Assembly: GCA_007117625.1 (NCBI GenBank)
Contig: SKGE01000033.1
Location: 1-39,048 of the forward strand
Length of the DNA: 39,048 bases
DNA from: Candidatus Izemoplasma sp.
GTDB lineage: Bacteria > Bacillota_I > Bacilli_A > Izemoplasmatales > Izemoplasmataceae
Direction of reading: 5' to 3'
A program made the translations under genes and the position numbers. Below are positions 16,232-26,337 of the stretch, one piece after another. Position 1 is the stretch's first letter. Each line of letters begins with the position of its first letter. The notes beneath the pieces were generated by a model that did no database searches, was not told the DNA's origin, and saw nothing but the letters and a program-made list of their open reading frames with translations.

Positions 16232-18238
16232 AAACAATTGGGATAATCGTTCACTGTGAATCGCTTCAATGCCAGCATCAATGACAGCTTTTGAAAAATG
16301 CGCACCCTCTACCCCTTTTAACTCTTCAACAATACGCTCTTTTGGATAAGAGGGTGTGTAGTTTTTACTGCTCGCCATCGTCGCAATGATTTCTGCTAAC
16401 CCTAAAATTTGTCCTCCAATCGAAATCTCGTTTTCAGTTAACCCTCGAGGATAACCTGATCCATCGATCCGTTCGTGGTGTTCATAAACAAACGTCGCTA
16501 CTGAATCGAGTACTGGGGACTGTTGTATGACTTGATAGCCATATTCAACATGTTTCTTCATCGCTTCATAATCGGCGTAACTGTATTTACCTTGTTTTTT
16601 CGCAACGTTTTCCTCAACACCTAGTTTACCAATATCATGAACAATGCCTGACCAATAAATTTGCTCTACCGTACTTGGGGCTAGCTTCATTAACTTCGCA
16701 ATCGCCTCAGCAATCATTGCCACATCGATACTGTGTCTACTTAGATATGGATCAAATAGTTCTAACGTTCTTAATAGACTTAAAATAATATCGTTCCGAA
16801 TGGTATCCGATTCAGCAGTTAAATGCTCAGACTCATAGTAACTATTAAACAATATTTGTAAAGATTCAAAAAACATTAAATCGTCACGGCTAAACGTCGC
16901 CTCAGATTTTTCATCAAAATCAAAACTCATTCCACAGTAAACACCATCACGTAAACGAATCGTTAAATGTAAACTTTCTTTAATTTTTGGGGAAATATTA
17001 GCGCAAGAAGCGTACTTGTCGCCTAAATCTTTACGAATGAAACGCTCAGCATCCTGAATTAAAACAGGTTTGTCAAGATCAAGTTTCCACCCTTCAGAAC
17101 TGAGCTGCAACGCATTTAATTGCTTGACATCATAGCCTTTCGCATCGATAAAGTGGACCCGTTTTCCAATCAACGTCACACTCGCATAATCTGATTTATC
17201 ATAAAGCGTTAATATCGTCTCAAACATTGCTTTAATTTGGCGACGTATTTTTGAACCTTCAATGTCGCGATAGTCGGTAGAAAACCGCAACAAATTATGC
17301 ATCGCTTGAACTAAGTTATCCAATCTATTTTGTGTTGAAATCATATAAGATTGGTCACTTAAAATCCGCTTTTGATACGACTTAATCAGTAAAACAATTA
17401 ACGTCATCATCGATAAGAAAATATTAATATCTAACATCAACGCGTAATGGTCTCGACCAGTATCAAACGGTTGTACAAAAGCGAGCATCAAAATAAAGAA
17501 AATAGAAAATATATAGCTCGTGCGATAAGGCGCTTTAAAACCAACATAAACCGCAAAAACACCAAAAATATACTTATGCTCATCAAAGTTAAAGAAAGGA
17601 ATCCAACCAAAGATAAACAAGATTGAAAACATCAAAAACACACCATAAAGGATTAACTCGTCCTTTTTAAACCGAATCGGCATTGCCTCATCATCATAAT
17701 GTAGCGCAAAATACAAAGGAACACTAATGATGAACACACTAAAGAAATCACCGAAAAACCAAACATACCAACTATTTTCCACATCAGAAAGCGCTAGTGC
17801 TCCAGTGCTCAAATAACTTAAATGTCCTAAAATAGTTGTCATCACAATCAATGCTAAAGTCATTAAGAAAAAGTGTGATATATTCACTAAATCTAAAGAT
17901 AGTTTAAAAGCCAATTTATCAGCTAACAATAAAACAGCATAAATCGGAATCATACTCGAAGCCACCAGTAACACCGGTTGAAAAAGTAATAGCCCAATAC
18001 TCAAATCTTCAAAAAAGATATAACTGATCAAATAACCTAAATAGTACCCAACGATCAAGACTGGAAAAATCGGCTTCTTATAATAAAGCACAAACCCAAA
18101 CGCAAAGCCTAAAGCAGGCCAAATAATGCTCGATTGTAAAGGAGCAATTGCAAACCATCGACCTAACACCACAGATGCCATAATAAAAATACCCGCAAAC
18201 AAATGTGTTTTAAGGGGATACTTTAATGAAAACTTCAT
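16217..18238 (-). CDS. Membrane HD-GYP phosphodiesterase with MASE1-like sensor (673 aa)
   Basis: The N-terminal ~300 residues hold about eight membrane segments with 'SSIIWPALGFAFGFVLYY', the hallmark of MASE1 sensor domains. A GAF-like region follows (~330-460). The C-terminal HD-GYP domain has 'HDIGK' with His534-Asp535 and 'EHHERIDGSGYPRGL' with His587-His588 and Gly-Tyr-Pro at 595-597, so the metal and GYP motifs look intact. It would hydrolyse cyclic di-GMP in response to a membrane or intracellular signal. The start at 18238 was chosen over 18304 because AGGTGAT lies just upstream and the extension would run through its own promoter. Transcribed alone, converging with the lysine operon. 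Confidence 0.88.
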   Translation of the reverse strand: MKFSLKYPLKTHLFAGIFIMASVVLGRWFAIAPLQSSIIWPALGFAFGFVLYYKKPIFPVLIVGYYLGYLISYIFFEDLSIGLLLFQPVLLVASSMIPIYAVLLLADKLAFKLSLDLVNISHFFLMTLALIVMTTILGHLSYLSTGALALSDVENSWYVWFFGDFFSVFIISVPLYFALHYDDEAMPIRFKKDELILYGVFLMFSILFIFGWIPFFNFDEHKYIFGVFAVYVGFKAPYRTSYIFSIFFILMLAFVQPFDTGRDHYALMLDINIFLSMMTLIVLLIKSYQKRILSDQSYMISTQNRLDNLVQAMHNLLRFSTDYRDIEGSKIRRQIKAMFETILTLYDKSDYASVTLIGKRVHFIDAKGYDVKQLNALQLSSEGWKLDLDKPVLIQDAERFIRKDLGDKYASCANISPKIKESLHLTIRLRDGVYCGMSFDFDEKSEATFSRDDLMFFESLQILFNSYYESEHLTAESDTIRNDIILSLLRTLELFDPYLSRHSIDVAMIAEAIAKLMKLAPSTVEQIYWSGIVHDIGKLGVEENVAKKQGKYSYADYEAMKKHVEYGYQVIQQSPVLDSVATFVYEHHERIDGSGYPRGLTENEISIGGQILGLAEIIATMASSKNYTPSYPKERIVEELKGVEGAHFSKAVIDAGIEAIHSERLSQLFKKNV

Positions 18239-18262
18239 GACATCACCTACACTTTCACAATT

Positions 18263-18271
18263 ATTATAGCA
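18263..18271 (-). promoter_or_regulatory. Promoter of the HD-GYP gene
   Basis: On the minus strand TATAAT (18263-18268) is preceded by TGC, an extended -10. The best -35 (TTGATA) is at a short 15-base spacing. It is divergent from the promoter at 18318-18326. Confidence 0.6.
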
Positions 18272-18317
18272 CATGCCAAAGACTATCAAAAAACTTACGT
18301 GCAAAAAAAACTACTTA

Positions 18318-18326
18318 TGGTATAAT
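18318..18326 (+). promoter_or_regulatory. Promoter of the YgjV-like gene
   Basis: TGGTATAAT, an extended -10, with no good -35. The ribosome site CGGAGGA at 18346-18352 follows. Confidence 0.6.
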
Positions 18327-18359
18327 ACATAAGGTTAACAAGAAACGGAGGAAACTACT

Positions 18360-18998
18360 ATGGATTTTATCTTAGAAAACTTACTAGAATGGATTGGATA
18401 TCTAGCATCATTTATCATCTTAATTTCTCTCATCATGCGTTCTATCAAACGCTTGAGACTAATTAATTTATTTGGTTCCATTCTATTTACGATTTACGGA
18501 TACTTCATTGGTTCATACCCAGTTATGGTCATGAATGCAGGAATCGTCGTAATAAACTTATACTATTTAAGACAAATGGTAAAAACCGAAGACTATTTTA
18601 AAGTCATCGCGGTTGAAAAAGAAGACGAGTACTTAAAAGCCTTCATCGCGTTTTACCGGAAAGGAATCGACATTGCGATGCCATTTTCAGAAAGTGAGCT
18701 TTTATCGAGTAGCCATCGCTTCTTTATCCTAAGAAATATGGTTCCAGCAGGTCTTTTCATCGTCAAAGAACACAGCAAAGATACCTTAGAAATAACCCTA
18801 GATTATGCCACCCCAGCCTACCAAGACTTTAAAACAGGTGCCCAAGTTTTTAAACGCACCGCGGATGTTTTTAAAACGCAAGGCTATAAAAAATTTATCA
18901 CCTTCACCACCAGTGAATCTCACCAAAAATATTTATCCCATATGGCATTTACTAAAACCGAAATCGACAAAAAAACAGCCTACATTAAAGAAATCTAA
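18360..18998 (+). CDS. YgjV-family membrane protein with soluble C-terminal domain (212 aa)
   Basis: The first ~75 residues form three closely spaced membrane helices ('IGYLASFIILISLIMRS', 'INLFGSILFTIYGYFIGSY', 'VMVMNAGIVVINLYYL'), the pattern of the YgjV inner-membrane family. Residues ~80-212 are soluble and mixed alpha/beta, with no catalytic motif I can name. The late 'GAQVFKRTADVFKTQGYKKFITFTTSE' recalls the C-terminal fold of acyl-CoA N-acyltransferases, but this is weak. Monocistronic, with its own promoter and terminator. Function unknown. Confidence 0.65.
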   Translation: MDFILENLLEWIGYLASFIILISLIMRSIKRLRLINLFGSILFTIYGYFIGSYPVMVMNAGIVVINLYYLRQMVKTEDYFKVIAVEKEDEYLKAFIAFYRKGIDIAMPFSESELLSSSHRFFILRNMVPAGLFIVKEHSKDTLEITLDYATPAYQDFKTGAQVFKRTADVFKTQGYKKFITFTTSESHQKYLSHMAFTKTEIDKKTAYIKEI

Positions 18999-19023
18999 GA
19001 CGCATCAAAAATGTGTCTTTTTT
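18997..19023 (+). terminator. Rho-independent terminator after the YgjV-like gene
   Basis: AAGACGCAT pairs with ATGTGTCTT (one G-T) around CAAAA, followed by six T. The stem starts inside the stop codon. Confidence 0.85.
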
Positions 19024-19056
19024 AATGACGTATTTTCGAAATAAATAACATTGCTA

Positions 19057-19065
19057 TGCTATAAT
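19057..19065 (+). promoter_or_regulatory. Promoter of the ABC transporter pair
   Basis: TGCTATAAT, an extended -10 (TATAAT at 19060-19065), with no convincing -35. GAGGTG at 19086-19091 is the ribosome site for 19096. Confidence 0.6.
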
Positions 19066-19095
19066 GAAGCTACATTTAGATCCATGAGGTGACCT

Positions 19096-21282
19096 ATGCT
19101 AAAACTTGAAGGAATCTCCAAATATTATCGTGGAGAAACCACTGTAACCCAAGCATTAAGAAGAGTTGATGCCGAGTTTAAACTCGGTGAATTTGTTGTG
19201 ATTACTGGCGAATCCGGAAGTGGTAAAAGTACCTTGCTCAACGTCTTGAGTGGTCTCGATACGTATGAAGAAGGCGAAATGTACATCCATGGTGAAGAAA
19301 CAGCTCACTATACCCCAGAAGACTGGGAACACTACCGAAGCCAATATATTGGTTTTGTTTTTCAAAGCTATAACATCATTGATTCATATACCGTGTATCA
19401 AAATGTTATGTCCGCTTTAATCATTCAAGGTTATGACAGTGCAAAACGTTCAGAACGCGCCAAAGCCTTGATTGAAGAAGTTGGACTATCGGCACAAATG
19501 CATCAGCGCTCAAGCACCTTATCAGGTGGACAAAAGCAGCGTGTCTCAATCGCGCGTGCGCTCGCCAAAGATGCACCGGTGATTGTCGCTGATGAACCTA
19601 CAGGAAATCTAGATAAAGCATCTGGTGACCAAATTATAAAACTTCTCAAAAAGATCAGTCAAGACCGTTTGGTCATTATGGTGACCCATAGTTATGTTAG
19701 CGTTAAAAATGTTGCGACCAGACATCTGCGCTTATTTGATGGTGAAGTCGTCGAAGACAAAGCCTTCGGAACGCATGAAAGCGTTGCCTCAACCGATGTT
19801 AAACCGATCTATGCAATGCCACTAAAAGATCAGTTAAAACTCGCTTTTCAAAACCTTTTTATGATGCCCAAAAGACTCATCTTAATGACTGCAATCAGCA
19901 TCGTTATTGTCGCAGCCATCGCACTTGTTTATGGAGCACGAACTGAAACGACGACATCGCGTTCAAGCAGTCCTTCGTTTTATAACTCAAGCATTCATCG
20001 CTTGATAGTTACAAAACACGATCAAACCGCGTTTACCAATGACGAGCTCAATCGATTGGGAAACCACAGACGCGTTATCAACCGAATTGATTTTGACCCA
20101 GCCTTCGAAGTTTCTATCAATCTAGCAAGTGAGTATCAAGGCTATTTTCAAGGCTACCTAACCAACGATGCCTCAGCCTTACATCAAAGACAACTCACAG
20201 CGGGCAGACTCCCTGAAAACGCCAATGAAATTGTCATCTCTACAAGCTATCAACATCAAATTGGAGATACCGTAGAAGCGCTGCTTAGTAAAAGTGAAGG
20301 CTTTGGTATCACAATGCCACGAGACGAAAACACTGACGTCTCAACCAACTATGCAAGCCTCGAAGTTGAAATTGTTGGATTTATTGATGATTGGTGGAAC
20401 ACGGCATATCTTCATCCAGATTTTTTCTTGAATCCTCTGGTGCAGTATGAAGCTGTTCGCAATCAAACCGTTATCAATTTTACGTTTGACGCGACCAATC
20501 TATATCATGCAGAGGATGTTCGCATCGATATCGATAACGGTCTTGAAAGCGGTGAAATCCGCATCTCTAATCCACTTAAAGGAGAAATATTAGATACCAC
20601 AACGCTAGAAGAAAATAACTTAATTAACAACCAACATAGCATCACATTATTCAACCATTATCTCGTGGAAAACGAAACTACTGTCACCATCTCAAGCGCT
20701 TTTGAAGACAACTATTTTGCGATCCGTATGTCACAAGAAACGCTTGAAAGCCTCATCGAAACGATTCCTTACCAAATTACCTTAACCATCGAAGATGGAC
20801 ACAGCGCAACGGTCATTCAAAATGCCGTGTCTGATGATTTTCATTTTATCCACCCAGGAAGCTATCAAAATCCAATGTTCGCTAACTTTGGTATTATGTT
20901 TCAAATCTTTAATATGATTGCTGTAGGCTCACTGCTCATCGTGATGTATTTTATCACCTACATCACCCTTAAAAACACCATGCAAGCTCGTAAAAAAGAC
21001 TATATTATCTTCCGCTCTATCGGTGCTAAAAAGACTGATTTATATAAAATGACCATCTATGAACTGATGATTGTCTTTGCGATTGCCTTTGCGATTGTCT
21101 TTAGCTTTTTACTTCTCAATCGCTATGTGTTGTTTATCATTACAGACTACATCCGTTTCTATACCTTCACAAATTACCTAACCGTATTTTTATTGCTCAT
21201 GGCACTCGCGGTTGTGACAGGTTTTAAATTTAACCAAAAAATCTTTAAAGATAGCGTCATTACAGCGCTGAGGGGAGAGTGA
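19096..21282 (+). CDS. MacB-type ABC transporter, ATPase fused to FtsX-like permease (728 aa)
   Basis: Residues 1-~225 are an ABC ATPase: Walker [10 protein letters not shown] (38-46), Q-loop FVFQ, signature LSGGQ (142-146), Walker B VIVADEP (162-168) and a switch His in MVTHS. Then one membrane helix (~260-280), a large extracellular domain (~285-610) and three C-terminal helices (from ~615). This is the MacB/FtsX topology that uses ATP for mechanical work across the membrane (export or release of peptides or lipoproteins) rather than classic import. It is followed 5 bases later by a second protein of the same design, so the two probably form a heterodimer. Substrate unknown. Confidence 0.88.
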   Translation: MLKLEGISKYYRGETTVTQALRRVDAEFKLGEFVVITGESGSGKSTLLNVLSGLDTYEEGEMYIHGEETAHYTPEDWEHYRSQYIGFVFQSYNIIDSYTVYQNVMSALIIQGYDSAKRSERAKALIEEVGLSAQMHQRSSTLSGGQKQRVSIARALAKDAPVIVADEPTGNLDKASGDQIIKLLKKISQDRLVIMVTHSYVSVKNVATRHLRLFDGEVVEDKAFGTHESVASTDVKPIYAMPLKDQLKLAFQNLFMMPKRLILMTAISIVIVAAIALVYGARTETTTSRSSSPSFYNSSIHRLIVTKHDQTAFTNDELNRLGNHRRVINRIDFDPAFEVSINLASEYQGYFQGYLTNDASALHQRQLTAGRLPENANEIVISTSYQHQIGDTVEALLSKSEGFGITMPRDENTDVSTNYASLEVEIVGFIDDWWNTAYLHPDFFLNPLVQYEAVRNQTVINFTFDATNLYHAEDVRIDIDNGLESGEIRISNPLKGEILDTTTLEENNLINNQHSITLFNHYLVENETTVTISSAFEDNYFAIRMSQETLESLIETIPYQITLTIEDGHSATVIQNAVSDDFHFIHPGSYQNPMFANFGIMFQIFNMIAVGSLLIVMYFITYITLKNTMQARKKDYIIFRSIGAKKTDLYKMTIYELMIVFAIAFAIVFSFLLLNRYVLFIITDYIRFYTFTNYLTVFLLLMALAVVTGFKFNQKIFKDSVITALRGE

Positions 21283-21287
21283 TCGCG

Positions 21288-23696
21288 ATGATTAAAGTCC
21301 AAAACATCAATAAAATTTATAACAAAAACAAACGCAATGCGCTTCACGCTCTCAACAATGTAGAAGTCACTTTTCCTACCAAAGGCCTTGTCGTTTTACT
21401 CGGAGAATCTGGAAGCGGTAAAACAACCTTACTCAATGTCATTGGTGGGATGGATAAATTTGACAGCGGAAAACTACATATTGATGAGAAAACCATCGAA
21501 GGTTACGACGCAAAAATCCTCGATCAAATTCGTTCCAACCAAATCGGTATGGTGTTTCAAAACTACTATCTACTTCCGCATGAAACTGTCTATGAAAATA
21601 TCGCAATCACACTACGACTAATCGGCATCACCGAACAAGAAGAAATTGACAAGCGGATTGATTATTTGCTAGACGCTGTTGGACTTCCAAAATACAAAAA
21701 ACGCCTCGCCAATCAGCTTTCAGGTGGGGAACAACAACGCATCGCAATCGCCCGTGCACTCGCTAAAAATCCGCGTCTCTTACTCGCCGATGAACCGACA
21801 GGAAACCTCGACTCAAAAAACACCATCGCAATTATGGAAATCATCAAACAAGTCAGCGCAGAAAAACTTGTGATCATGGTGACACACGAACGCGAACTTG
21901 CCGATTTTTATGCCGATAAAATCATTGAGCTAGAAGATGGTAAAATTATTAGAGATGTTGAGAATACTTCCAATGGAAATCTTGATTACACCTCAGGTAG
22001 TGATATCTATCTCGGTGATTTAACCCATGAAACGTTGACTTCAGAACATTCAAAAATAGAGTTGTATACCGATAACAAATCTGTAAAACTCAGCCCAAGA
22101 TTGATTTATTTAAACGGAACAATGTATCTTGATTTACAAGACACCCCAGCTAAAAAGCTCGTCAATGTTAAAGACCGGCCAGACATCAACATCTATAAAG
22201 AATCTTTAGGAGAAACCGTAGAAACCAAAATAAAACCTTTTGACTTTGACAAGATAAGCAGCACCACACCCAAAGAAAAAGCCGTTGATCCGATTGATTT
22301 TAAAACCGTCTTTAAACAAACAATGACGCGATTCTTGTCCGCAACCAAAGGACAAAAGCTTCTCTTCTTTAGTTTCGCGATTGGCGCGATGATCTTAACC
22401 TATGCAATTGCGAGTATCTTTAATGTTATCACCGTTCGAGATGATGACTTCTTAGTCTTGCCAAGAGAAGCGATTAGCATTAACAAAGACAACATGACCC
22501 ATGACGATCTTGCATCATTACAAAATCATCATGCAATCGATGAAGTGCTCATGTTAAATCACATCGCGATTTTCTATGAAATTCCAAGAATCTTTTCAAC
22601 CGCATCGAGCACTCAAGAAGTTACCTCAGCAATCATTGATAGTGCACGCCTCAGTGAGGCTGACTTAACCCATGGAGACTTACCATCTACCCCCTATGAA
22701 ATTGTTATCGATGCTGGTTGGATGCGACGGCACATTATCAATCGCGATCCTTTTCATAGTCTAAACCTCACCCAGCCAGAACAGATGCTTAACTTCAAGT
22801 TAATGATGCCAGTCAACGGTGATTTTATCCCATTTGAAGTGGTTGGAATCGTTGATTTAGAAACGCCAGTTATCTACGGACACCACGCTTTAATGGTAGA
22901 ACTCGCTCAACCATTTCATGTCCTTGAGTTACACGAAGAAAACCTTGAACTTGTCTCAGGCGTCCTACCAAGTGAAACCGGTGAAATTCTCTATGCTGCT
23001 GATTATGCTGATCCAGACTTAATCGATAACTTTAGCTCATATGAGGTTACCATTTCAGGGGAAACATACCAAGTTGTCGGGCTTTATCGGCTAAAAACGA
23101 TCGACAGCTATCACCCAATCACATTAAAGGAAACGGCTGAGCACTTGCTTTTCAAACTCACTGACTTCCCATCACAAGAGCGCTTTATCATCGCAAACGA
23201 TGTAAGTAGTGCCGAAGAATACCTGCAATCACTAAGCTTTGAAGCCACCCATATCTACAGCACCACACGAAGTGAATACCTCGCTAGACAAATTCAAGAA
23301 TCACGACCAACACTCGTTTTTGCCGGCTTTATCATCGGTGCGATGGTACTATCATTTTACTTCGTTATCCGTTCTTCAATGATTCATCGTATCTATGAAA
23401 TCGGTGTATTCAGATCGCTTGGAACGAAAAAACGACACATTCTAAAACGCTTCGTTTACGAAAGTGCGATTATCACAACATTCAGTTCTTTGCTCGGATA
23501 CATTTTAATGAATTATTTGCTCATCAACACCCAAGCATTTTTTGGCGATGATTTGCGAATTGTCTACATATCGCTTCAAACCATTATCGTTGGACTCATA
23601 GTGATATATGGTATTAATATTTTATCAGGCATGATCCCAGTATATGTTTTACTGCGAAAATCGCCTGCACAAATCAATACTCAATACGATGTCTAA
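21288..23696 (+). CDS. MacB-type ABC transporter, ATPase fused to FtsX-like permease, second subunit (802 aa)
   Basis: Same plan as the upstream gene: Walker [10 protein letters not shown] (39-47), [17 protein letters not shown], signature LSGGE (144-148), Walker B LLLADEP (164-170), MVTHE switch. A linker of ~100 residues precedes the first membrane helix (~360-380). A large extracellular domain and three C-terminal helices follow, with the FtsX-like '[24 protein letters not shown]' coupling region. The two proteins are clearly diverged, so this is an old pair. The start at 21288 follows GGGGAG at 21272-21277; GTG at 21279 is too close to that site. A terminator follows. Confidence 0.88.
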   Translation: MIKVQNINKIYNKNKRNALHALNNVEVTFPTKGLVVLLGESGSGKTTLLNVIGGMDKFDSGKLHIDEKTIEGYDAKILDQIRSNQIGMVFQNYYLLPHETVYENIAITLRLIGITEQEEIDKRIDYLLDAVGLPKYKKRLANQLSGGEQQRIAIARALAKNPRLLLADEPTGNLDSKNTIAIMEIIKQVSAEKLVIMVTHERELADFYADKIIELEDGKIIRDVENTSNGNLDYTSGSDIYLGDLTHETLTSEHSKIELYTDNKSVKLSPRLIYLNGTMYLDLQDTPAKKLVNVKDRPDINIYKESLGETVETKIKPFDFDKISSTTPKEKAVDPIDFKTVFKQTMTRFLSATKGQKLLFFSFAIGAMILTYAIASIFNVITVRDDDFLVLPREAISINKDNMTHDDLASLQNHHAIDEVLMLNHIAIFYEIPRIFSTASSTQEVTSAIIDSARLSEADLTHGDLPSTPYEIVIDAGWMRRHIINRDPFHSLNLTQPEQMLNFKLMMPVNGDFIPFEVVGIVDLETPVIYGHHALMVELAQPFHVLELHEENLELVSGVLPSETGEILYAADYADPDLIDNFSSYEVTISGETYQVVGLYRLKTIDSYHPITLKETAEHLLFKLTDFPSQERFIIANDVSSAEEYLQSLSFEATHIYSTTRSEYLARQIQESRPTLVFAGFIIGAMVLSFYFVIRSSMIHRIYEIGVFRSLGTKKRHILKRFVYESAIITTFSSLLGYILMNYLLINTQAFFGDDLRIVYISLQTIIVGLIVIYGINILSGMIPVYVLLRKSPAQINTQYDV

Positions 23697-23729
23697 AAAA
23701 AGGCGACTCAGCTATCTGAGTCGCTTTTT
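23694..23729. terminator. Bidirectional terminator between ABC pair and photolyase
   Basis: GCGACTCAG 23703-23711 pairs with CTGAGTCGC 23716-23724 around CTAT, with A7 before and T5 after. It serves the two converging genes. Confidence 0.92.
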
Positions 23730-25072
23730 ACATCTTCCATCCGTTTTAAATAACGGTCCATATCATACTTTCTTTTTAGCCCTTTATCATTCATATAGCG
23801 CAACTTTCCAAAAATCTCACGACTTTGCCATGCGCGGTCATGGCGACCGAACAACCAAGCAACACTCGCATAGCTTACAGGGTCTCGTCCATCGATAAAG
23901 TAGCGGTTATTTAACTTCAAAATCATCGCATAAGCGGTTTCGTAATCTTCGCTCCATTCAATAATTTTCTTGCCCCAATACATCCGCATGGTATTATGCA
24001 TAAATCCTGTTTCAACCATTTCAATCATTGCCGCATTAAAGTAAACATCGTGCGTTTTCGCTGCGATGTAATCTTCCTCTGAGTAAAGATAGGTTCGACG
24101 ATCATCGCGATGAACCGCCATCGTCTCATAAGCCCAGCCATAAGTCATCGTTTCAAAGCGGTCAAAGCCTTCACAATACGTAACGAAGTTAAACGCAAGC
24201 TCCCGCCGTACAAGCAACTGTTCAATCAGCGCTTCCACCGCTTCGGGATAAGTATCTATATAGGTAGAGATCATTTGGTACATATCAATAGGTGAAATCT
24301 GTCCAAAATGTAAGTATGGACTCAATTTACTCGTCACATCTTTCCCAGGATCACTACTATCATGATAATCTTTTAAACAACATTCAAGATAATCATCTAA
24401 ACGCTTGTAAGCCTCAGTTTCGCCACCTTTAAAATACTTAGATGGTAAAACCGAACGATCGATATCAATCTTTTTCAACAAGGCATCAATATCAACGGGT
24501 TTAGCTTGACTAGTCCCAACATCAACCTTTGATAGGCTCGCTTCTGCTAAAAACGCATCGACCTGTTGATGCAGTTTTTTTCGTATCGTTCTCGCACTAT
24601 ACTCACATTTTTGACTGGCTTGATCAACCGGAACAATGGTATCACTAAAGACCTGAATCACAGGAACGTTTAACCCATCCGCATACGCTGTAATCTTTTT
24701 CTTTACATCGACCATAAAGGGCATGTAAGCATCATCAAGCACCAACAAAGATGCGGCGTTCAAATAATCCTTAAGCACCGCTTCAAATTCACCAACTTCA
24801 AGACAAAAGTCAATATTCAACGCTTCACACTGCGACGCCACATCTTGAACACCATCGAGCATAAAAGCGTAATGACGCAAGTTCGCATCTTTAAAATTAG
24901 GCGTTAAGACAAACAAAAGCTTTAGTGGTTTTTGTATTTTATTAGCATAAGAAATTGCAGCCTCTAAAGCAAAATTGCCACGCAATCGCTGCGTGTGTTG
25001 CATCCAATACAAAACATATGATTCATCCTTTAAACGGTGTTTGGTTTTAACGCGTATACGGTTTTTATGCAT
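23708..25072 (-). CDS. phr: Class II CPD photolyase (454 aa)
   Basis: Repairs cyclobutane pyrimidine dimers with blue light and FADH-. The family is shown by the N-terminal 'YVLYWMQHTQRLRGNFALEAAI' and by the C-terminal FAD/DNA region 'LVRRELAFNFVTYC', 'FNAAMIEMVETGFMHNTMRMYWGKKIIEW' and 'LNNRYFIDGRDPVSYASVAWLFGRHDRAW', which is the class II pattern rather than class I (PhrB). The start at 25072 follows a TCCTTT complement (AAAGGA) 8 bases upstream; the frame extension to 25123 has no such site. Its presence suggests a sunlit or surface-exposed stage in an otherwise anaerobic-looking cell. Divergent from the next gene, sharing a 41-base gap. Confidence 0.93.
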   Translation of the reverse strand: MHKNRIRVKTKHRLKDESYVLYWMQHTQRLRGNFALEAAISYANKIQKPLKLLFVLTPNFKDANLRHYAFMLDGVQDVASQCEALNIDFCLEVGEFEAVLKDYLNAASLLVLDDAYMPFMVDVKKKITAYADGLNVPVIQVFSDTIVPVDQASQKCEYSARTIRKKLHQQVDAFLAEASLSKVDVGTSQAKPVDIDALLKKIDIDRSVLPSKYFKGGETEAYKRLDDYLECCLKDYHDSSDPGKDVTSKLSPYLHFGQISPIDMYQMISTYIDTYPEAVEALIEQLLVRRELAFNFVTYCEGFDRFETMTYGWAYETMAVHRDDRRTYLYSEEDYIAAKTHDVYFNAAMIEMVETGFMHNTMRMYWGKKIIEWSEDYETAYAMILKLNNRYFIDGRDPVSYASVAWLFGRHDRAWQSREIFGKLRYMNDKGLKRKYDMDRYLKRMEDVKSDSDS

Positions 25073-25090
25073 ATTCAAAATCCTTTCATG

Positions 25091-25096
25091 TATAAT
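25091..25096 (+). promoter_or_regulatory. -10 of the OLD-like gene
   Basis: A perfect TATAAT lies 17 bases before the ATG at 25114, with GAGGTGAG between. No convincing -35. The position inside the divergent gap with the photolyase gene suggests overlapping control regions. Confidence 0.45.
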
Positions 25097-25113
25097 GGTA
25101 GTGAGGTGAGACC

Positions 25114-26271
25114 ATGATATCACATCTTTTTATCAAAAACTATCGTGCTTTTACAAAACACACGGTCGTATTCGGAAACCATACATTGTTAATCGGTTCG
25201 CATAACAGTGGAAAAACTACCGTCTTATCTGCTTTAGATGTGTTTTTTAATCATACATTAGAACGTGCGCACATCCGCAATAAACGCAAAGACGTAGTCA
25301 TCGAAATTAACATCGACAATGTAAGATACCGAAAGGTATTTTCTCCTCCAAACTATGTTTTCAATAGCCATAAAGCAATTGGCGACTTTCGGAATTTGAA
25401 ACATCTTAGGTATCTTTACTTTCCAGAACAGCCCAATCCATACGAACACTTCATCAATCAGTGCGACAACTCAAAACGCACCGCCCCAACCCAACAAACA
25501 CCCCAAGACAACGCCTTGTTTTTTTCCAACAAACATCCCTATTACCAAACCACAAAATCATACATCAATTATCGGTTAAAGCAACCTCTATCCAAGCCAG
25601 AACAACGAAACTATCAAGTGGAATATCTAGAGTCGTTAGCCCTGGAAAACATCATCATCGGAAGCGATCGCGTTTCCAATACTTTCCCTTTTAAACGCTT
25701 CACTGAAATTATTCCAAAGACCTACCAAACGATCATTTCAAGCAACCAAAAACACGTCTTAAACAATTTTAACCACCATATTGAACCCTTATACAAATCA
25801 CATATCAAAGATGAAATTGAAACAATTACCGGAACTGTCAGTAAAAACTATCGCAAAACATTTATCTTAGTCGAAGGTAAATATGATGTTCCATGGTTTG
25901 AAAAAGCCTTAATGCTTTTACATAAAATAGAAAAATATCGTGTCTTACCATGTGGAGGACACGGAAACATCCAGTTTGTGAAAAATCAACTCCAAAAGGC
26001 AGATTATAAGACCATCACGATTACTGATGGTGACCTTCCAAACATCGGGTACAGACTGCAACGTGAGATTATCGAAATGTACGCAGATATCTCGCTTTTA
26101 AACCAAAGCTTCAACGCAAACTTAAACAGCATGCCAGAAACAAAAAAAGCATTTTTCAAAGCTATTCCTCAACGCGATGACATCATTAAACAAGTACTCG
26201 CAAGCTGGGCGAGAAACCATCTAACCCTCGATAATCCATTTGTTCAAGAAATCAAATCTATCTTAGATTAA
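25114..26271 (+). CDS. Compact OLD-like protein: ATPase N-lobe plus Toprim domain (385 aa)
   Basis: The start 'MISHLFIKNYRAFTKHTVVFGNHTLLIGSHNSGKTTVLSAL' is a RecF/OLD-type ATPase N-lobe with Walker A at 28-36. The C-terminal half has a Toprim nuclease core: Glu254 in 'LVEGKYD' and Asp305/Asp307 in 'ITDGD'. Between them I see neither an LSGG-like signature nor an acidic Walker B; 'ENIIIGSD' and 'TIISSNQKHVL' occupy the expected Walker B and His-switch positions. At 385 residues it is shorter than the usual ~550-700 of OLD proteins. Such proteins are DNA nucleases, often in phage defence or DNA repair. No partner gene (helicase or reverse transcriptase) is next to it. The ATPase may be degenerate, with the nuclease site kept. 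Confidence 0.75.
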   Translation: MISHLFIKNYRAFTKHTVVFGNHTLLIGSHNSGKTTVLSALDVFFNHTLERAHIRNKRKDVVIEINIDNVRYRKVFSPPNYVFNSHKAIGDFRNLKHLRYLYFPEQPNPYEHFINQCDNSKRTAPTQQTPQDNALFFSNKHPYYQTTKSYINYRLKQPLSKPEQRNYQVEYLESLALENIIIGSDRVSNTFPFKRFTEIIPKTYQTIISSNQKHVLNNFNHHIEPLYKSHIKDEIETITGTVSKNYRKTFILVEGKYDVPWFEKALMLLHKIEKYRVLPCGGHGNIQFVKNQLQKADYKTITITDGDLPNIGYRLQREIIEMYADISLLNQSFNANLNSMPETKKAFFKAIPQRDDIIKQVLASWARNHLTLDNPFVQEIKSILD

Positions 26272-26280
26272 AACTATTCA

Positions 26281-26309
26281 TTTTCAATCGCACGAAAATT
26301 TTGTATAAT
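26281..26309 (+). promoter_or_regulatory. Promoter of the 26338-30021 gene run
   Basis: TTTTCA (26281-26286) and TATAAT (26304-26309), spacer 17. The ribosome site GGAGGTG is at 26327-26333. No terminator is seen until 30034. Confidence 0.65.
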
Positions 26310-26337
26310 GTTATTATATCATTGACGGAGGTGTGTC

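Noticed and set aside
25114-26271. Member of a known OLD-based defence system such as Gabija or a retron
   Set aside because: No helicase, reverse transcriptase or other partner gene is adjacent.
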